Source: UBA1181 sp963631545
GTDB lineage: Bacteria; Bacteroidota; Bacteroidia; Bacteroidales; Paludibacteraceae
Length of the DNA stretch: 64,000 bases
Direction of reading: 5' to 3'
Assembly: GCA_963631545.1 (NCBI GenBank)
Contig: CAVGRN010000001.1
Coordinates: 1-64,000 of the forward strand
Shown: one piece after another, positions 1-8,139 of the stretch
Layout: each line of letters starts with the position of its first letter
How positions within the stretch are numbered: position 1 is the first letter of the stretch
Notes under the pieces: generated by a model
Databases searched by the model: none
The model's input: the letters and a program-made list of their open reading frames with translations, nothing else
What the model was told of the DNA's origin: nothing
Translations under genes and position numbers: made by a program

Positions 1-3
1 ATT

Positions 4-16
4 GAATCGCCGATTC
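4..16. repeat. 13-bp palindromic repeat unit GAATCGCCGATTC
   Basis: A near-perfect palindrome (GAATCG, one central base, CGATTC) followed by GTTTT lies just downstream of the HAD phosphatase gene. The same core occurs three times in tandem near 49.93-49.99 kb, so it looks like a dispersed intergenic element of this genome. Its function is unknown. Confidence 0.5.
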
Positions 17-51
17 GTTTTAGTGTGCAACACGGTTTCATCAGGGAATTG

Positions 52-861
52 TCAGCGTAGCAGATAGTCTTCAATGATAATGGCGACGCCGTCTTCGTCG
101 TTGGTCAGTGTTACGATGTCAGCGGCGTCTTTCACGGGCTGTTGAGCGTTGCACATTGCCACGCCGAGGCCGGCAAACTCAATCATAGAGCGGTCGTTGA
201 ACCCGTCGCCGCAGGCAATCATTTGCCCCTTCTCCATATTCAAATGTCTAAGCAGTCGCTCTAATGAGGCGGCCTTGTCGATGTTTTGCGGCATCACCTC
301 CAAGAAGAAAGGTTCGGAGCGGTAGATGCTGAGACGCTCGCCCATTTTCTTTTTCATCCGTGTTTCCAAAGGTTCCAGAATGGCAGGGTCGCCCACGATG
401 AGGCATTTTGTGACGGGTGCGTGGAATGTCCCGACGAAGTCTTTCACCTCCACCACCTTCATGCGGTTGAGGAATGCTTCGTATTCAACATATTGATTGT
501 CAGGAGTTTCGGTAATAATGGCATCGTCCAAATAGGAGACGATGGAAACGCCTGCTTTTTGGGCTTCGTTGTAGAGGATGGGCAGGGAGCCGTCAGGCAA
601 CACCTTTTCGAAAATCACCTCTTTGGTTTGGTAGTTGGTGATTACCGCGCCGTTGAAAGAGAGTATGTAGCCGCCATATTTGTCCAATTCAATCTCGTTG
701 GCTACGGGTTGTATGCCTGGGGTTGGTCTGCCAGAGGCCAAAACCACCACTACACCTTTCTCCTGGGCGGCGCGCAAGGCGTTTTTCGTCCTTGGGGTTA
801 TCTCTTTTTTTGAGTTGGTGAGCGTTCCGTCTATATCTAATACTAAGATTTTATATTCCAT
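52..861 (-). CDS. Cof-type HAD-IIB sugar-phosphate phosphatase
   Basis: This is a 269-residue soluble hydrolase of the haloacid dehalogenase superfamily, class IIB (Cof/YidA type). The N-terminus carries the nucleophile motif LDIDGTL, with the nucleophile at Asp9 and the acid/base at Asp11. The SGR motif of motif II follows near residue 43, and the GDGFND metal-binding motif IV lies near residue 218. The inserted alpha/beta cap between motifs II and IV is typical of the family. Members dephosphorylate sugar phosphates, nucleotides or cofactors such as PLP, and the sequence does not show which. It is the last gene of a leftward run, 24 bp downstream of a membrane protein gene. The length is normal for the family. 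Confidence 0.9.
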   Translation of the reverse strand: MEYKILVLDIDGTLTNSKKEITPRTKNALRAAQEKGVVVVLASGRPTPGIQPVANEIELDKYGGYILSFNGAVITNYQTKEVIFEKVLPDGSLPILYNEAQKAGVSIVSYLDDAIITETPDNQYVEYEAFLNRMKVVEVKDFVGTFHAPVTKCLIVGDPAILEPLETRMKKKMGERLSIYRSEPFFLEVMPQNIDKAASLERLLRHLNMEKGQMIACGDGFNDRSMIEFAGLGVAMCNAQQPVKDAADIVTLTNDEDGVAIIIEDYLLR

Positions 862-885
862 GATTTTTGAATTTTTTTCGGAATT

Positions 886-1662
886 TCAGACTACGGAAAG
901 TTCCGATTCCATCGGGTTTTTACCGTCTTTTGCCAATTGTGTCAGATGCTGTACGAGCCGTTTGGTCATTGGGAGGAAGAGCCACAGCGAGATGAGGCCG
1001 GAGATGAGCGCGCAGAGAAACGGCACGACGTATTCGAGGCTTCCCACGACCATCTCTTTCGTGAGGACGATGCCGCACCATTTAGCGCATTGCCGCACCA
1101 CGTTGTTGGTCAGCATTTTCGTCATCATGCGCAGGGCGAAACGCTGCACGGCTTGCTTGGCAGCCACCCCCATAGCAGACTTTGCCATTCTCACGGCTTG
1201 GTGTTTGCCAATCATCACGGTCGAGACGAGCAGCAGCATCCAATCGGCAGAACCATCGATGTCATCCTTCCCGCTCCGCAGGTTTTTGCATCCGTAGAGG
1301 TAAAGAATCTTCTGAAGGATGACGAAGACAAACAGTTGAAACTGAATGAAATCCAAGACGATGGCTAACCACATCAGCCAGCCGGAGGTTGGAATCGCCG
1401 CGACGAACGACAGCAGAAACACCCAGAAGGCGTGCCGCCAAACTTCGTGCTTCGCCATCTTTTCTATCTTTTCCAACGGGCAGACGGTGAGCGGACTCCC
1501 CGTAAGTGCTTCGTCGAGTTCCTCGTCGCTGAGCGTTTTTCCTAATTTCCGCCTCAGGAATCGTTCTTTGTTTACCTTCACGAAGGGGAACTTCAACCCT
1601 GCTTTCAAGGCGGTGTCGTATGCAGACATCGCCTTTTCATACAAAGTTGAAAATATTTCCAT
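886..1662 (-). CDS. Hypothetical membrane protein, 258 aa
   Basis: I do not recognise this protein with confidence. It has a charged N-terminal region (residues 1-70) with many Lys and Glu. Hydrophobic stretches follow at about residues 78-122, probably two helices, with a weaker one near 143-153 and a final one near 208-232. The middle part is basic and Ala/Met-rich, with several putative amphipathic helices. The layout loosely recalls EcsC-like proteins, but I cannot verify that. It lies between cysS (26 bp upstream) and the HAD phosphatase, all on the same strand, so cotranscription is plausible. The ATG start sits at a clean reading-frame start. Confidence 0.7.
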   Translation of the reverse strand: MEIFSTLYEKAMSAYDTALKAGLKFPFVKVNKERFLRRKLGKTLSDEELDEALTGSPLTVCPLEKIEKMAKHEVWRHAFWVFLLSFVAAIPTSGWLMWLAIVLDFIQFQLFVFVILQKILYLYGCKNLRSGKDDIDGSADWMLLLVSTVMIGKHQAVRMAKSAMGVAAKQAVQRFALRMMTKMLTNNVVRQCAKWCGIVLTKEMVVGSLEYVVPFLCALISGLISLWLFLPMTKRLVQHLTQLAKDGKNPMESELSVV

Positions 1663-1688
1663 ATTTAATGGTTGGGGTTATGAGCGTC

Positions 1689-3155
1689 TTACAGCGACCA
1701 TTCGTAGCCGTCCTTCGTGTCCTTCACATTGAAGCCGAGGGCGGTCAGTTCGTTTCGTATTTTGTCGCTTGTAGCCCAGTCTTTGTTGGCTTTGGCTTGT
1801 TTGCGGATTTCCAAAAGCAAGTCTACCGCGCCTTTGTAAGCCTCGTTGTGGCTGTCGGCGGCCGCTTCCATCTTCAGACCTAAAATGTCGATGATGTAGA
1901 GTTGGAAGAGCGATTTCAACTCGTCGAGGTCGGTTGCCGAGATAGTGCCTTTTCCGTCTGCCACGGTGTTGATGGCCTTGGCAACTTCGAAGAAGTGGGA
2001 AATGACCATTGGCGTGTTGAGGTCGTCGTTCATAGCCTCCTCGCACTTTTCGCGCAGCCCAGCCACCTCTACGGTAGTGTTGGCAGATGGTGCTATTTTT
2101 TGCAGTCTTGCGTAAGCCTCCGTCAGTTTTGTCAGACCTTTTTCGGAAGCGATGAGGGCCTCGTTGCTGAAGTCTACCGTGCTGCGGTAGTGCGCTTGCA
2201 GGATGAAGAATCGGATGGTCATCGGCGAGAATGGCTGGCTCAGCAGAGGGTGGCTACCGGTGAAGAACTCATCCAAGGTGATGAAGTTTCCGTATGATTT
2301 TCCCATCTTTTTGCCGTTGATGGTGATCATGTTGTTATGCATCCAGTAATGCACAGAGTCTTTGCCGAGGGCGGCAGCCGATTGTGCGATTTCGCATTCG
2401 TGGTGAGGAAAAATCAGATCCATACCGCCTCCGTGTATGTCGAATTCCTCGCCTAAGTATTTGGTTCCCATTGTAGAACACTCCAAGTGCCAGCCTGGGA
2501 ATCCGTCGCTCCACGGCGATGGCCAGCGCATAATATGCTCGGGCTGTGCTTTTTTCCAAAGAGCGAAGTCGAGCGGGCAGCGTTTCTCGTCCTGTCCGTC
2601 CAACTCGCGAGTGGTGGCGAGGAGGTCGTCGATGTTCCTACCGGAGAGTTTCCCGTAGTGGTGGTCTTTGTTGTATTTGCGCACGTCAAAATAGACGGAG
2701 CCTTGGCTCTCGTAGGCATAGCCGGCGTCTAAGATTTTTTTCGCGAAATCAATTTGCTCGATGATGTGGCCGGATGCGTGCGGCTCGATGCTTGGCGGCA
2801 GCACGTTGAGTGCCTCCATCGCTTTGTGGTAGCGGTTCATATAATATTGCACCACTTCCATCGGCTCTTTCTGCTCCAACCGGGCTTTCTTGGCGATTTT
2901 GTCTTCGCCGCTGTCAGCGTCGTGTTCCAAGTGTCCCACATCGGTGATGTTGCGCACGTAGCGCACCTTGTAGCCGAGGTGTGTGAGGTAACGGAAAAGT
3001 ATGTCGAACGTGATGGCGGGGCGCGCATGGCCTAAATGTCCGTCTCCATAAACCGTAGGGCCGCAAACGTACATCCCGACATACGGAGGATTGATAGGTT
3101 CAAAACGCTGCTTGCATCTTGTTAATGTGTTATAAATCAAAAGATTACTTTCCAT
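1689..3155 (-). CDS. cysS: Cysteinyl-tRNA synthetase
   Basis: This class I aminoacyl-tRNA synthetase charges tRNA-Cys with cysteine in the cytoplasm. The 488-residue protein has the HIGH signature as HLGH (residues 40-43) and the KMSKS loop as KMGKS (283-287). The zinc ligands that select cysteine are present: Cys31 in CGPTVY, Cys226 in HLEC, and His251 with Glu in HHE. I chose the start at 3155 (MESNLL) instead of an in-frame start 15 codons upstream. The family begins close to this point, and an AAAGGAAA ribosome-binding stretch precedes it. The length matches bacterial CysRS. A Bacteroidota -7 box lies about 70 bp upstream. Confidence 0.97.
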   Translation of the reverse strand: MESNLLIYNTLTRCKQRFEPINPPYVGMYVCGPTVYGDGHLGHARPAITFDILFRYLTHLGYKVRYVRNITDVGHLEHDADSGEDKIAKKARLEQKEPMEVVQYYMNRYHKAMEALNVLPPSIEPHASGHIIEQIDFAKKILDAGYAYESQGSVYFDVRKYNKDHHYGKLSGRNIDDLLATTRELDGQDEKRCPLDFALWKKAQPEHIMRWPSPWSDGFPGWHLECSTMGTKYLGEEFDIHGGGMDLIFPHHECEIAQSAAALGKDSVHYWMHNNMITINGKKMGKSYGNFITLDEFFTGSHPLLSQPFSPMTIRFFILQAHYRSTVDFSNEALIASEKGLTKLTEAYARLQKIAPSANTTVEVAGLREKCEEAMNDDLNTPMVISHFFEVAKAINTVADGKGTISATDLDELKSLFQLYIIDILGLKMEAAADSHNEAYKGAVDLLLEIRKQAKANKDWATSDKIRNELTALGFNVKDTKDGYEWSL

Positions 3156-3226
3156 TTTCCGATTTCCTTTTCTGTTTGTATAATATCTGAAACAAGGCAA
3201 GACGCATCTGTTCTGCCTTTTATCTG

Positions 3227-3234
3227 CAAATTTA
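3227..3234 (-). promoter_or_regulatory. Putative -7 promoter box for cysS (TAAATTTG on the minus strand)
   Basis: The plus strand reads CAAATTTA, which is TAAATTTG on the coding strand and matches the Bacteroidota consensus TAnnTTTG. It sits about 70 bp upstream of the cysS start. No clear -33 TTTG was found at the usual spacing, so this is a motif match only. Confidence 0.4.
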
Positions 3235-3261
3235 CTTTTTTTCGTGGAGAGATTGGCGCAG

Positions 3262-3702
3262 TTATTTGAGTTCTTTCTTCATTTCGACGTATGGCAGCAC
3301 TTCGTAGCCGGCTTTTTGGTAGACGTGCACGGCGTGCTTGTTCTCGTTTTCCACTTCCAAACGGAATATTGAGCCGGGGTATTTCGCCTCGATGTACAGA
3401 AAGAATTTGGGAATGATACCCTTCCCGCGGAAATCCGCTTTTAGGTAAAGGTCTTCCAACCACATACACGGTTTGCCGAACTCGGTGGAGAAGCTCTTCG
3501 CCACCATTGCATAGCCGGCAATGGTGTTTCCTTCAAAAAAAATGTAGCCTTCGAGGAAGGGGCAGTCGCCGGTGCAGTTGTCGATGTCGGCTTCAAATAT
3601 CTCGTCGCTCCCGTTGGTGTACACCGCCTCCGAACGGTAGAACACCCTCATCATAGATAGCACCTCTTGCTTGTCGGCTGCCTGCATTTCTCTTATTTCC
3701 AT
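3262..3702 (-). CDS. GNAT-family N-acetyltransferase
   Basis: The 146-residue protein has the GCN5-related acetyltransferase fold and would transfer an acetyl group from acetyl-CoA to an amine. The acetyl-CoA loop motif appears as DFRGKGI, preceded by the beta-strand DLYLKA. A C-terminal segment (NKHAVHVYQKAGYEV) has the usual N-x-x-A-x-x-x-Y-x-x-x-G-F/Y ending of the family. The substrate cannot be predicted. It lies 12 bp after the phosphopantetheinyl transferase gene on the same strand, so it probably belongs to the gldF-PPTase transcript. The length is typical for a single-domain GNAT. Confidence 0.9.
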   Translation of the reverse strand: MEIREMQAADKQEVLSMMRVFYRSEAVYTNGSDEIFEADIDNCTGDCPFLEGYIFFEGNTIAGYAMVAKSFSTEFGKPCMWLEDLYLKADFRGKGIIPKFFLYIEAKYPGSIFRLEVENENKHAVHVYQKAGYEVLPYVEMKKELK

Positions 3703-3714
3703 ATACTTGCGTTA

Positions 3715-4344
3715 TTATGGTTGAATCCCGAAAACCAACACAAAGTCTTTGAACAGTATGTAGTTCAAGGTGAATATCTGCCTTGATTTTTGAGATTTTG
3801 TTTCTATATCGATTTTTCCCTCGTTCTTCACGCCGAAGGGCTGCACTGCCATTTCCTTTGAAAATTCTGGCAGTGATTCTTCCGAAAGTTTGAAGGTGGT
3901 TTCTTTTGCACACCAGTAGAGTAAAAGTTTCGTCAGGTCATTTCCACATTCATCTGATTCTCTGTCGCTCAGAAACTTATGTTTTATGCGGAGTATCTGT
4001 TCCCGTCCTTTTCTTTCGATGTCAATCCCCACTCTCTTCCCCTCTGCCAAAATGACTGCCGCGTAGTGCGACGTGTGCGAGATGCTGATTCTCTTCTCTG
4101 GGAAACCGGCGAGGAACGGCTCTCCGTTGGCTTGGTGCCCCACTTCCACTTCGCTACCGAGAAGGTGTTTGAGCAGCACCCGTGTGCCGAGAATCTCTAA
4201 CTGCCGGTTTGTATTTTTTACGGATTGAAGATTGTTTGCAAATAGTTCTTTTTCAGATAGTTGTGTTTGAAGTTCTTCCAGAGTTTCGGTTATTTCCCAT
4301 ACTGCCACTTCTGCTGCCTCCATTTTCTGATGGAACACTACCAT
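3715..4344 (-). CDS. 4'-phosphopantetheinyl transferase (Sfp/HetI type)
   Basis: This 209-residue enzyme should move 4'-phosphopantetheine from coenzyme A to a serine of an acyl or peptidyl carrier protein. The diagnostic motifs are present: SISHTSHYAA, the magnesium-binding VGIDIER, and the catalytic WCAKETTFKL near residue 145. The length fits the Sfp-like, broad-specificity branch better than the small AcpS branch. No polyketide or peptide synthase gene is nearby, so its target may be the fatty-acid ACP or a distant aryl-polyene-type cluster. The start codon is 3 bp past the gldF stop codon, which suggests translational coupling within one operon. Confidence 0.9.
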   Translation of the reverse strand: MVVFHQKMEAAEVAVWEITETLEELQTQLSEKELFANNLQSVKNTNRQLEILGTRVLLKHLLGSEVEVGHQANGEPFLAGFPEKRISISHTSHYAAVILAEGKRVGIDIERKGREQILRIKHKFLSDRESDECGNDLTKLLLYWCAKETTFKLSEESLPEFSKEMAVQPFGVKNEGKIDIETKSQKSRQIFTLNYILFKDFVLVFGIQP

Positions 4345-4347
4345 AGT

Positions 4348-5076
4348 TCATCGTCTTTTTGAAAGCACCTCGCGGGTGAGGAAAAGAAACAGTAGGTCTA
4401 CCACTACGAAATAGACTACGTCGCGGCTGTCTATCACGCCCCGGCTCATCGAGTCGTAATGGTCCATAATGCCCAACGAGGTGATGAAATTGGCAGACGA
4501 GCCGCTGGATGCCAGTCCCGCAATGATGTCGAATCCCGCATAGAGGAAGAAGCATAAAACGGCAGAAACAATGAATGCAATGATTTGATTGTCAGTGAGT
4601 GATGACGAAAAGACGCCGATAGCCACATAGACGGATGCGAGGAAGAACAGTCCAATGTAGGAACCCCAGGTTCCACCGGTGTCGATGTTCCCCATTGGGT
4701 CGCCCAGCAGCCAGACCGACAGGAAGTAGACCAGCGTAGGCAACAGCGAGAAAAGCACGAGAAGCACGCCGGCAAAGTATTTTGAAGCCACGATGCTGCT
4801 ATTTGAAATGGGGTGAGTGAGCAGCAACTCGATAGTCCCGCTTTTTTTCTCCTCTGCGAAGAGCCTCATGGTAACGGCTGGCACGAGGAACAAGTAGAGC
4901 CAAGGCGCGAAATAGAACAAACCGTCGATGTTGGCGTATCCGGCATCCAAAATGTTGTATTCTCCTGGAAAGATCCAAAGGAACAATCCTGAAATGGCTA
5001 AAAACACGCCTATCACGATGTAACCCATCGGCGAGGCAAAGAAGTTATTGAATTCTTTTTTCAGTAAAGTCAACAT
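4348..5076 (-). CDS. gldF: Gliding-motility ABC transporter permease GldF
   Basis: The 242-residue integral membrane protein matches GldF, the ABC-2-type permease that in gliding Bacteroidota works with GldG and the ATPase GldA. The N-terminal KEFNNFFASPMGY segment, the EEKKSGTIELLLTHP cytoplasmic loop and about six hydrophobic helices are characteristic of the GldF/NosY-like ABC-2 group. It is followed after 3 bp by the phosphopantetheinyl transferase and not by gldG, which usually adjoins gldF. Neither gldG nor gldA is in the window. Its presence agrees with the type IX/gliding C-terminal domains found elsewhere here. The exact complex formed in this organism is inference. Confidence 0.88.
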   Translation of the reverse strand: MLTLLKKEFNNFFASPMGYIVIGVFLAISGLFLWIFPGEYNILDAGYANIDGLFYFAPWLYLFLVPAVTMRLFAEEKKSGTIELLLTHPISNSSIVASKYFAGVLLVLFSLLPTLVYFLSVWLLGDPMGNIDTGGTWGSYIGLFFLASVYVAIGVFSSSLTDNQIIAFIVSAVLCFFLYAGFDIIAGLASSGSSANFITSLGIMDHYDSMSRGVIDSRDVVYFVVVDLLFLFLTREVLSKRR

Positions 5077-5095
5077 CCTTTTATAGTCATTAGGT

Positions 5096-5908
5096 TCATC
5101 TTAGAAAAAATAATTGGGGCTTTTTTCGTTCAAGGGCCACAATGGACGGGTATGGGTTTGTCAGTGCCAGCATATTGCGGCCAGCCAGACCAGCGCGCAT
5201 GGTTTCCACAGCGATTTGTGGCGTGTTATTCTCCTCGCTTAGGTGGCAGAGGAAAATATTGCGAAGAGAGTCTTTCCCGAAATTGGAGACTACATTCGCT
5301 GCCTCGTCGTTGCTTAGGTGCCCCAGATTGCTCATGATGCGTTGTTTCAGTTCCTGTGGGTATGGGCCGTTGGCGAGCATTTGCTTGTCATGGTTGGACT
5401 CGATGACAAGGTAGTCTGCTTGCGCCACAGCTGCGGCGAGACGCTCGGTGAGGTGGCCGATGTCTGTGGCGAACACGAGAGTCTTTCCGTGGTACTCGAT
5501 GATGAAGCCGGAATTGTCGTCTACGTCGTGCGGAACAAAAAAAGAGGTGATGTTAAAATCACCCAATCGTATTGTCTCTTCGTGTTCTATGCAGTATCGG
5601 TTGGCTCTGTCCACCCTTCTGTGGATGTAGGCGGCCTCGTCTATCTCCGTATAGGTTTTCCTTGTGGAGAAGACAGGCACGTTCCACCGGTTGCCAATGA
5701 CGCTCATCGACTGGGTGTGGTCTTTGTGGATGTGCGTGACGAGAAGCGCGCGGACGTAAGGAATGTCCATACCGATGGCTCTCAGCTGCTTCAGTATCCA
5801 CCTTGCGCTAAGTCCCGCATCGATTAGGAAGCCATACCGGCCGTTGCCGACGAAGTAGCTGTTGCCGCTACTTCCGCTTCCTATGCTGTAGAAAATAAAA
5901 TCGTCCAT
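5096..5908 (-). CDS. MBL-fold hydrolase, WalJ/YycJ type
   Basis: This 270-residue protein is a metallo-beta-lactamase-fold hydrolase of the YycJ/WalJ group, which are probable DNA exonucleases linked to the WalRK pathway in Firmicutes. It opens with SIGSGSSGNSYFV, the typical group start. It then has THIHKDHTQS (the HxHxDH zinc motif), DVDDNSGF and DIGHLTERL. A reading frame extends 11 codons upstream only from a TTG. I prefer the ATG at 5908, which is preceded by AAGTAAGG and by a -7 box ending about 20 bp upstream. The biochemical role in Bacteroidota is not established, so a general hydrolase name is safest. Confidence 0.88.
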   Translation of the reverse strand: MDDFIFYSIGSGSSGNSYFVGNGRYGFLIDAGLSARWILKQLRAIGMDIPYVRALLVTHIHKDHTQSMSVIGNRWNVPVFSTRKTYTEIDEAAYIHRRVDRANRYCIEHEETIRLGDFNITSFFVPHDVDDNSGFIIEYHGKTLVFATDIGHLTERLAAAVAQADYLVIESNHDKQMLANGPYPQELKQRIMSNLGHLSNDEAANVVSNFGKDSLRNIFLCHLSEENNTPQIAVETMRAGLAGRNMLALTNPYPSIVALERKKPQLFFLR

Positions 5909-5928
5909 CCTTACTTTTTTCCGAATTG

Positions 5929-5936
5929 CAAAGGTA
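5929..5936 (-). promoter_or_regulatory. Putative -7 promoter box (TACCTTTG on the minus strand)
   Basis: The plus strand reads CAAAGGTA, a full match to TAnnTTTG on the coding strand. It lies about 20 bp upstream of the MBL hydrolase start and just before the stop codon of the MltF-like gene. A short leader is implied. No -33 element was recognised. Confidence 0.5.
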
Positions 5937-5941
5937 CACAA

Positions 5942-7321
5942 TTAATCGATGATAACATCATTATACTCTTTGTATCTCAGTATGATTTCGGTTACGAACC
6001 GGTCTGTTTCTTCGCCCCGCAGGTAGCCGTGCCGCACAATCGGGTCATTGAAGAATTCTGGTTTAGCCTTCATAAGGATAAAAGTGCGTACATCGCACCA
6101 TCTGTCGGGGTTTTTGCCGTGTTTCTCGGCTAAAGCCATAGCGTCGCGCACGTGTCCCACGCCGGCGTTGTAGCTTGCGAGTACGAATTTTGTCCTTTCG
6201 TCCTTATTTTCAATGTATTTGAAAATTCCGTCCACCTTTTTTAGGTATTTGGCGGCAGCCTTCACGTTTTGGTCGGGCTGAGCGAGCAGGGCGACACTGT
6301 CCACGCCGTATTTCTTCGCCGTCGACGGCAGCATCTGCATCAGTCCCAATGCGCCAGCCCACGAGCGGGCCTCGGGATTGAACCTCGACTCTTGGTAGGC
6401 GATGGAAGCCAACAATTTCCAATCCCAATCCACGATGGTGCAGTATTTCTTGAAAATGGGGTCGAAATACGAGATTGTTTTGGAGTTGATGTATTTGGGA
6501 TTCTTCTTAGCGTATTGCTTGTTTTTCTCGAAGTATTTATGCTGAAGGTATTGGTAGGTGAAATCGCCTTGAATCTCGCTGAACCACTTGCCGATGGTGT
6601 CGCGCAGCGATTCCGAGTCGGTTCTCACCGCCCACGCCGAGCGTTGCGAATGGCTTAGAGCCACGCTGATGTCGATGTTATTGTAGTAGGTTTTGTTGAT
6701 TGCGGCGATGTTGTTGTCAGCCACGGTGAATTGTATATCGCCTTTGGCAACCTTTTCGATAAGCGTTTCCTCGTCCTCCTCGTTCGACACGGTTTGGATG
6801 AGGATTCCTCCGCCAATCTCGTCGTCTACCTGAATCAGGTGTTTGTGGTATTTTGAGTTTTCCACCACCACCACTTCCTTCCCTTGCAGGTCGATAGCCT
6901 CTTTCGCCGTTATCTTCTTGCCTTTCTTCTGTTGCACCAGCACCTGCTTGGTGAGGTAGGTATGGTCGACGAACCCCACCTCTTTCTTCATCTCGTTGGA
7001 GATGGTTACGGGGTAAGCGATGATGTCCACCTCGCAGTTGTTGAGCATTTGTATCATTTGTGGCACGTCTCTCGCGGTGTATACGCGGAGGTTCACGCCG
7101 AGCGCCTCCGCCAAACGTTGGGCCAGTTCAAACTCGTAGCCCATCTCCTTTCCCTTATAGTCGAAATAAGTTGTGGAGCGTGAAAGCGTAACCACACGGA
7201 GCGTGTCGTCGTCCAGAATCCTTTCAAGGTCGGACCGACGTGTTCCCTCGTCGTTATTGGTTACACAGGCGAACACCAACAGCAGAGGGACAAAAAAGCA
7301 TATCCAGTTCAGTCTTTTCAT
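5942..7321 (-). CDS. MltF-like membrane-bound lytic murein transglycosylase
   Basis: This 459-residue lipoprotein should cut the MurNAc-GlcNAc bond of peptidoglycan in the periplasm. It has a signal peptide ending in VFAC, with the lipidated Cys19. A solute-binding-protein family 3 domain spans about residues 40-265. The SLT lytic transglycosylase domain spans about 285-440 and carries the catalytic Glu in YQESRFNPEA plus GALGLMQM and LASYNAGVGHV. That two-domain order is the MltF architecture. It is followed closely by the WalJ-like gene, which has its own promoter-like box. The length is as expected for MltF. Confidence 0.93.
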   Translation of the reverse strand: MKRLNWICFFVPLLLVFACVTNNDEGTRRSDLERILDDDTLRVVTLSRSTTYFDYKGKEMGYEFELAQRLAEALGVNLRVYTARDVPQMIQMLNNCEVDIIAYPVTISNEMKKEVGFVDHTYLTKQVLVQQKKGKKITAKEAIDLQGKEVVVVENSKYHKHLIQVDDEIGGGILIQTVSNEEDEETLIEKVAKGDIQFTVADNNIAAINKTYYNNIDISVALSHSQRSAWAVRTDSESLRDTIGKWFSEIQGDFTYQYLQHKYFEKNKQYAKKNPKYINSKTISYFDPIFKKYCTIVDWDWKLLASIAYQESRFNPEARSWAGALGLMQMLPSTAKKYGVDSVALLAQPDQNVKAAAKYLKKVDGIFKYIENKDERTKFVLASYNAGVGHVRDAMALAEKHGKNPDRWCDVRTFILMKAKPEFFNDPIVRHGYLRGEETDRFVTEIILRYKEYNDVIID

Positions 7322-7383
7322 CTTGTTGCGTTTTTCTTGGTATTCTTGTTAATGGCACATTCTTGTGGAATTCGCCTTTCAAC

Positions 7384-7391
7384 AAATATAC
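7384..7391 (-). promoter_or_regulatory. Putative -7 promoter box for the MltF-like gene (TATATTTG)
   Basis: CAAATATA on the plus strand is TATATTTG on the coding strand and matches TAnnTTTG. It is about 63 bp upstream of the start codon. A -33 TTTG at regular spacing is not evident. Confidence 0.4.
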
Positions 7392-7434
7392 TTAAAATTT
7401 CTTAAAACCAATTTCCTAACCATTATTTTGATAC

Positions 7435-7479
7435 TGACAAATTTTCAGCGTAAGACATTCATGACTGACAAATTTGTCG
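7435..7479. promoter_or_regulatory. Repeated palindromic motif upstream of grpE-dnaJ
   Basis: The 11-mer CTGACAAATTT occurs at 7435-7445 and 7466-7476, 31 bp apart. The second copy lies within the perfect 12-bp palindrome GACAAATTTGTC (7468-7479). The first copy sits in a looser inverted repeat ending in TCAG. Three helical turns between copies on the approach to a heat-shock operon suggest a regulator binding pair. No TAnnTTTG box was found between here and grpE. Confidence 0.4.
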
Positions 7480-7551
7480 TTTTTGCGAGGTTGGCAAATA
7501 TTTTGAGGCATACCTTATATAAAAGAAGAAAACAAGAAAAAGTGATATATA

Positions 7552-8124
7552 ATGGAGAATTCAGAAAAAGAGAAAGAAGAACAAATCCCTGTAAACGAAG
7601 AGGTTAACAAGGAGGAGGAAGCACCCGCCGCTGCGGCGGAGCAAGAAACCGCCGAGGCCGAGACTGACAAAAAGTCAGAATTGGACGAGTTGCGAGAGAA
7701 GTGCGAAAATCAGAAAAATGACTATTTGCGCCTTATGGCGGATTTTGACAATTATAAGAAGCGGACTTTGAAGGAGAAAGCCGATTTGATAAAATCGGCC
7801 GGCGAGCATATCTTCAATAACATACTTCCTTTGGTGGACGATTTCGAACGCGCCAAAAAGGCGATGGAGTCTGCCACGGAGGTGGGTTCCGTTAAAGAAG
7901 GCGTGGATCTGATTTATGGAAAATTCATTGCTTTCCTTGCTCAGAACGGTGTGAAGCCAATTGAGACGGAGGCGAAGGATTTTGACACGGATTTCCACGA
8001 AGCAGTGGCGAAGATCCCTGCACCAACCGAGGATCTGAAAGGAAAGGTAGTTGACTGTATGCAGAAAGGATATACACTCAACGAGAAGGTGATTCGTTAC
8101 GCCAAAGTGGTTGTCGGAGAGTAG
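7552..8124 (+). CDS. grpE: GrpE nucleotide exchange factor
   Basis: GrpE releases ADP from the chaperone DnaK and so resets the DnaK-DnaJ cycle. The 190-residue protein has a long acidic, Ala/Glu-rich disordered N-terminus (residues 1-45) and a coiled-coil helix (about 45-85, LDELREKCENQKNDYLRL). The C-terminal beta domain includes NNILPLVDDFERA and ends with the typical GYTLNEKVIRYAKVVV. The start is at the ATG after GATATATA, with only a weak ribosome-binding site, as is common in this phylum. dnaJ follows after 15 bp on the same strand, so the two form an operon. dnaK is not in the window. Confidence 0.97.
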   Translation: MENSEKEKEEQIPVNEEVNKEEEAPAAAAEQETAEAETDKKSELDELREKCENQKNDYLRLMADFDNYKKRTLKEKADLIKSAGEHIFNNILPLVDDFERAKKAMESATEVGSVKEGVDLIYGKFIAFLAQNGVKPIETEAKDFDTDFHEAVAKIPAPTEDLKGKVVDCMQKGYTLNEKVIRYAKVVVGE

Positions 8125-8139
8125 AAAGGAGCGAAGACA

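Noticed and set aside
680..1297. 205-codon plus-strand frame opposite the HAD and membrane protein genes
   Set aside because: It lies entirely antisense to two well-supported genes and has no domain signature.
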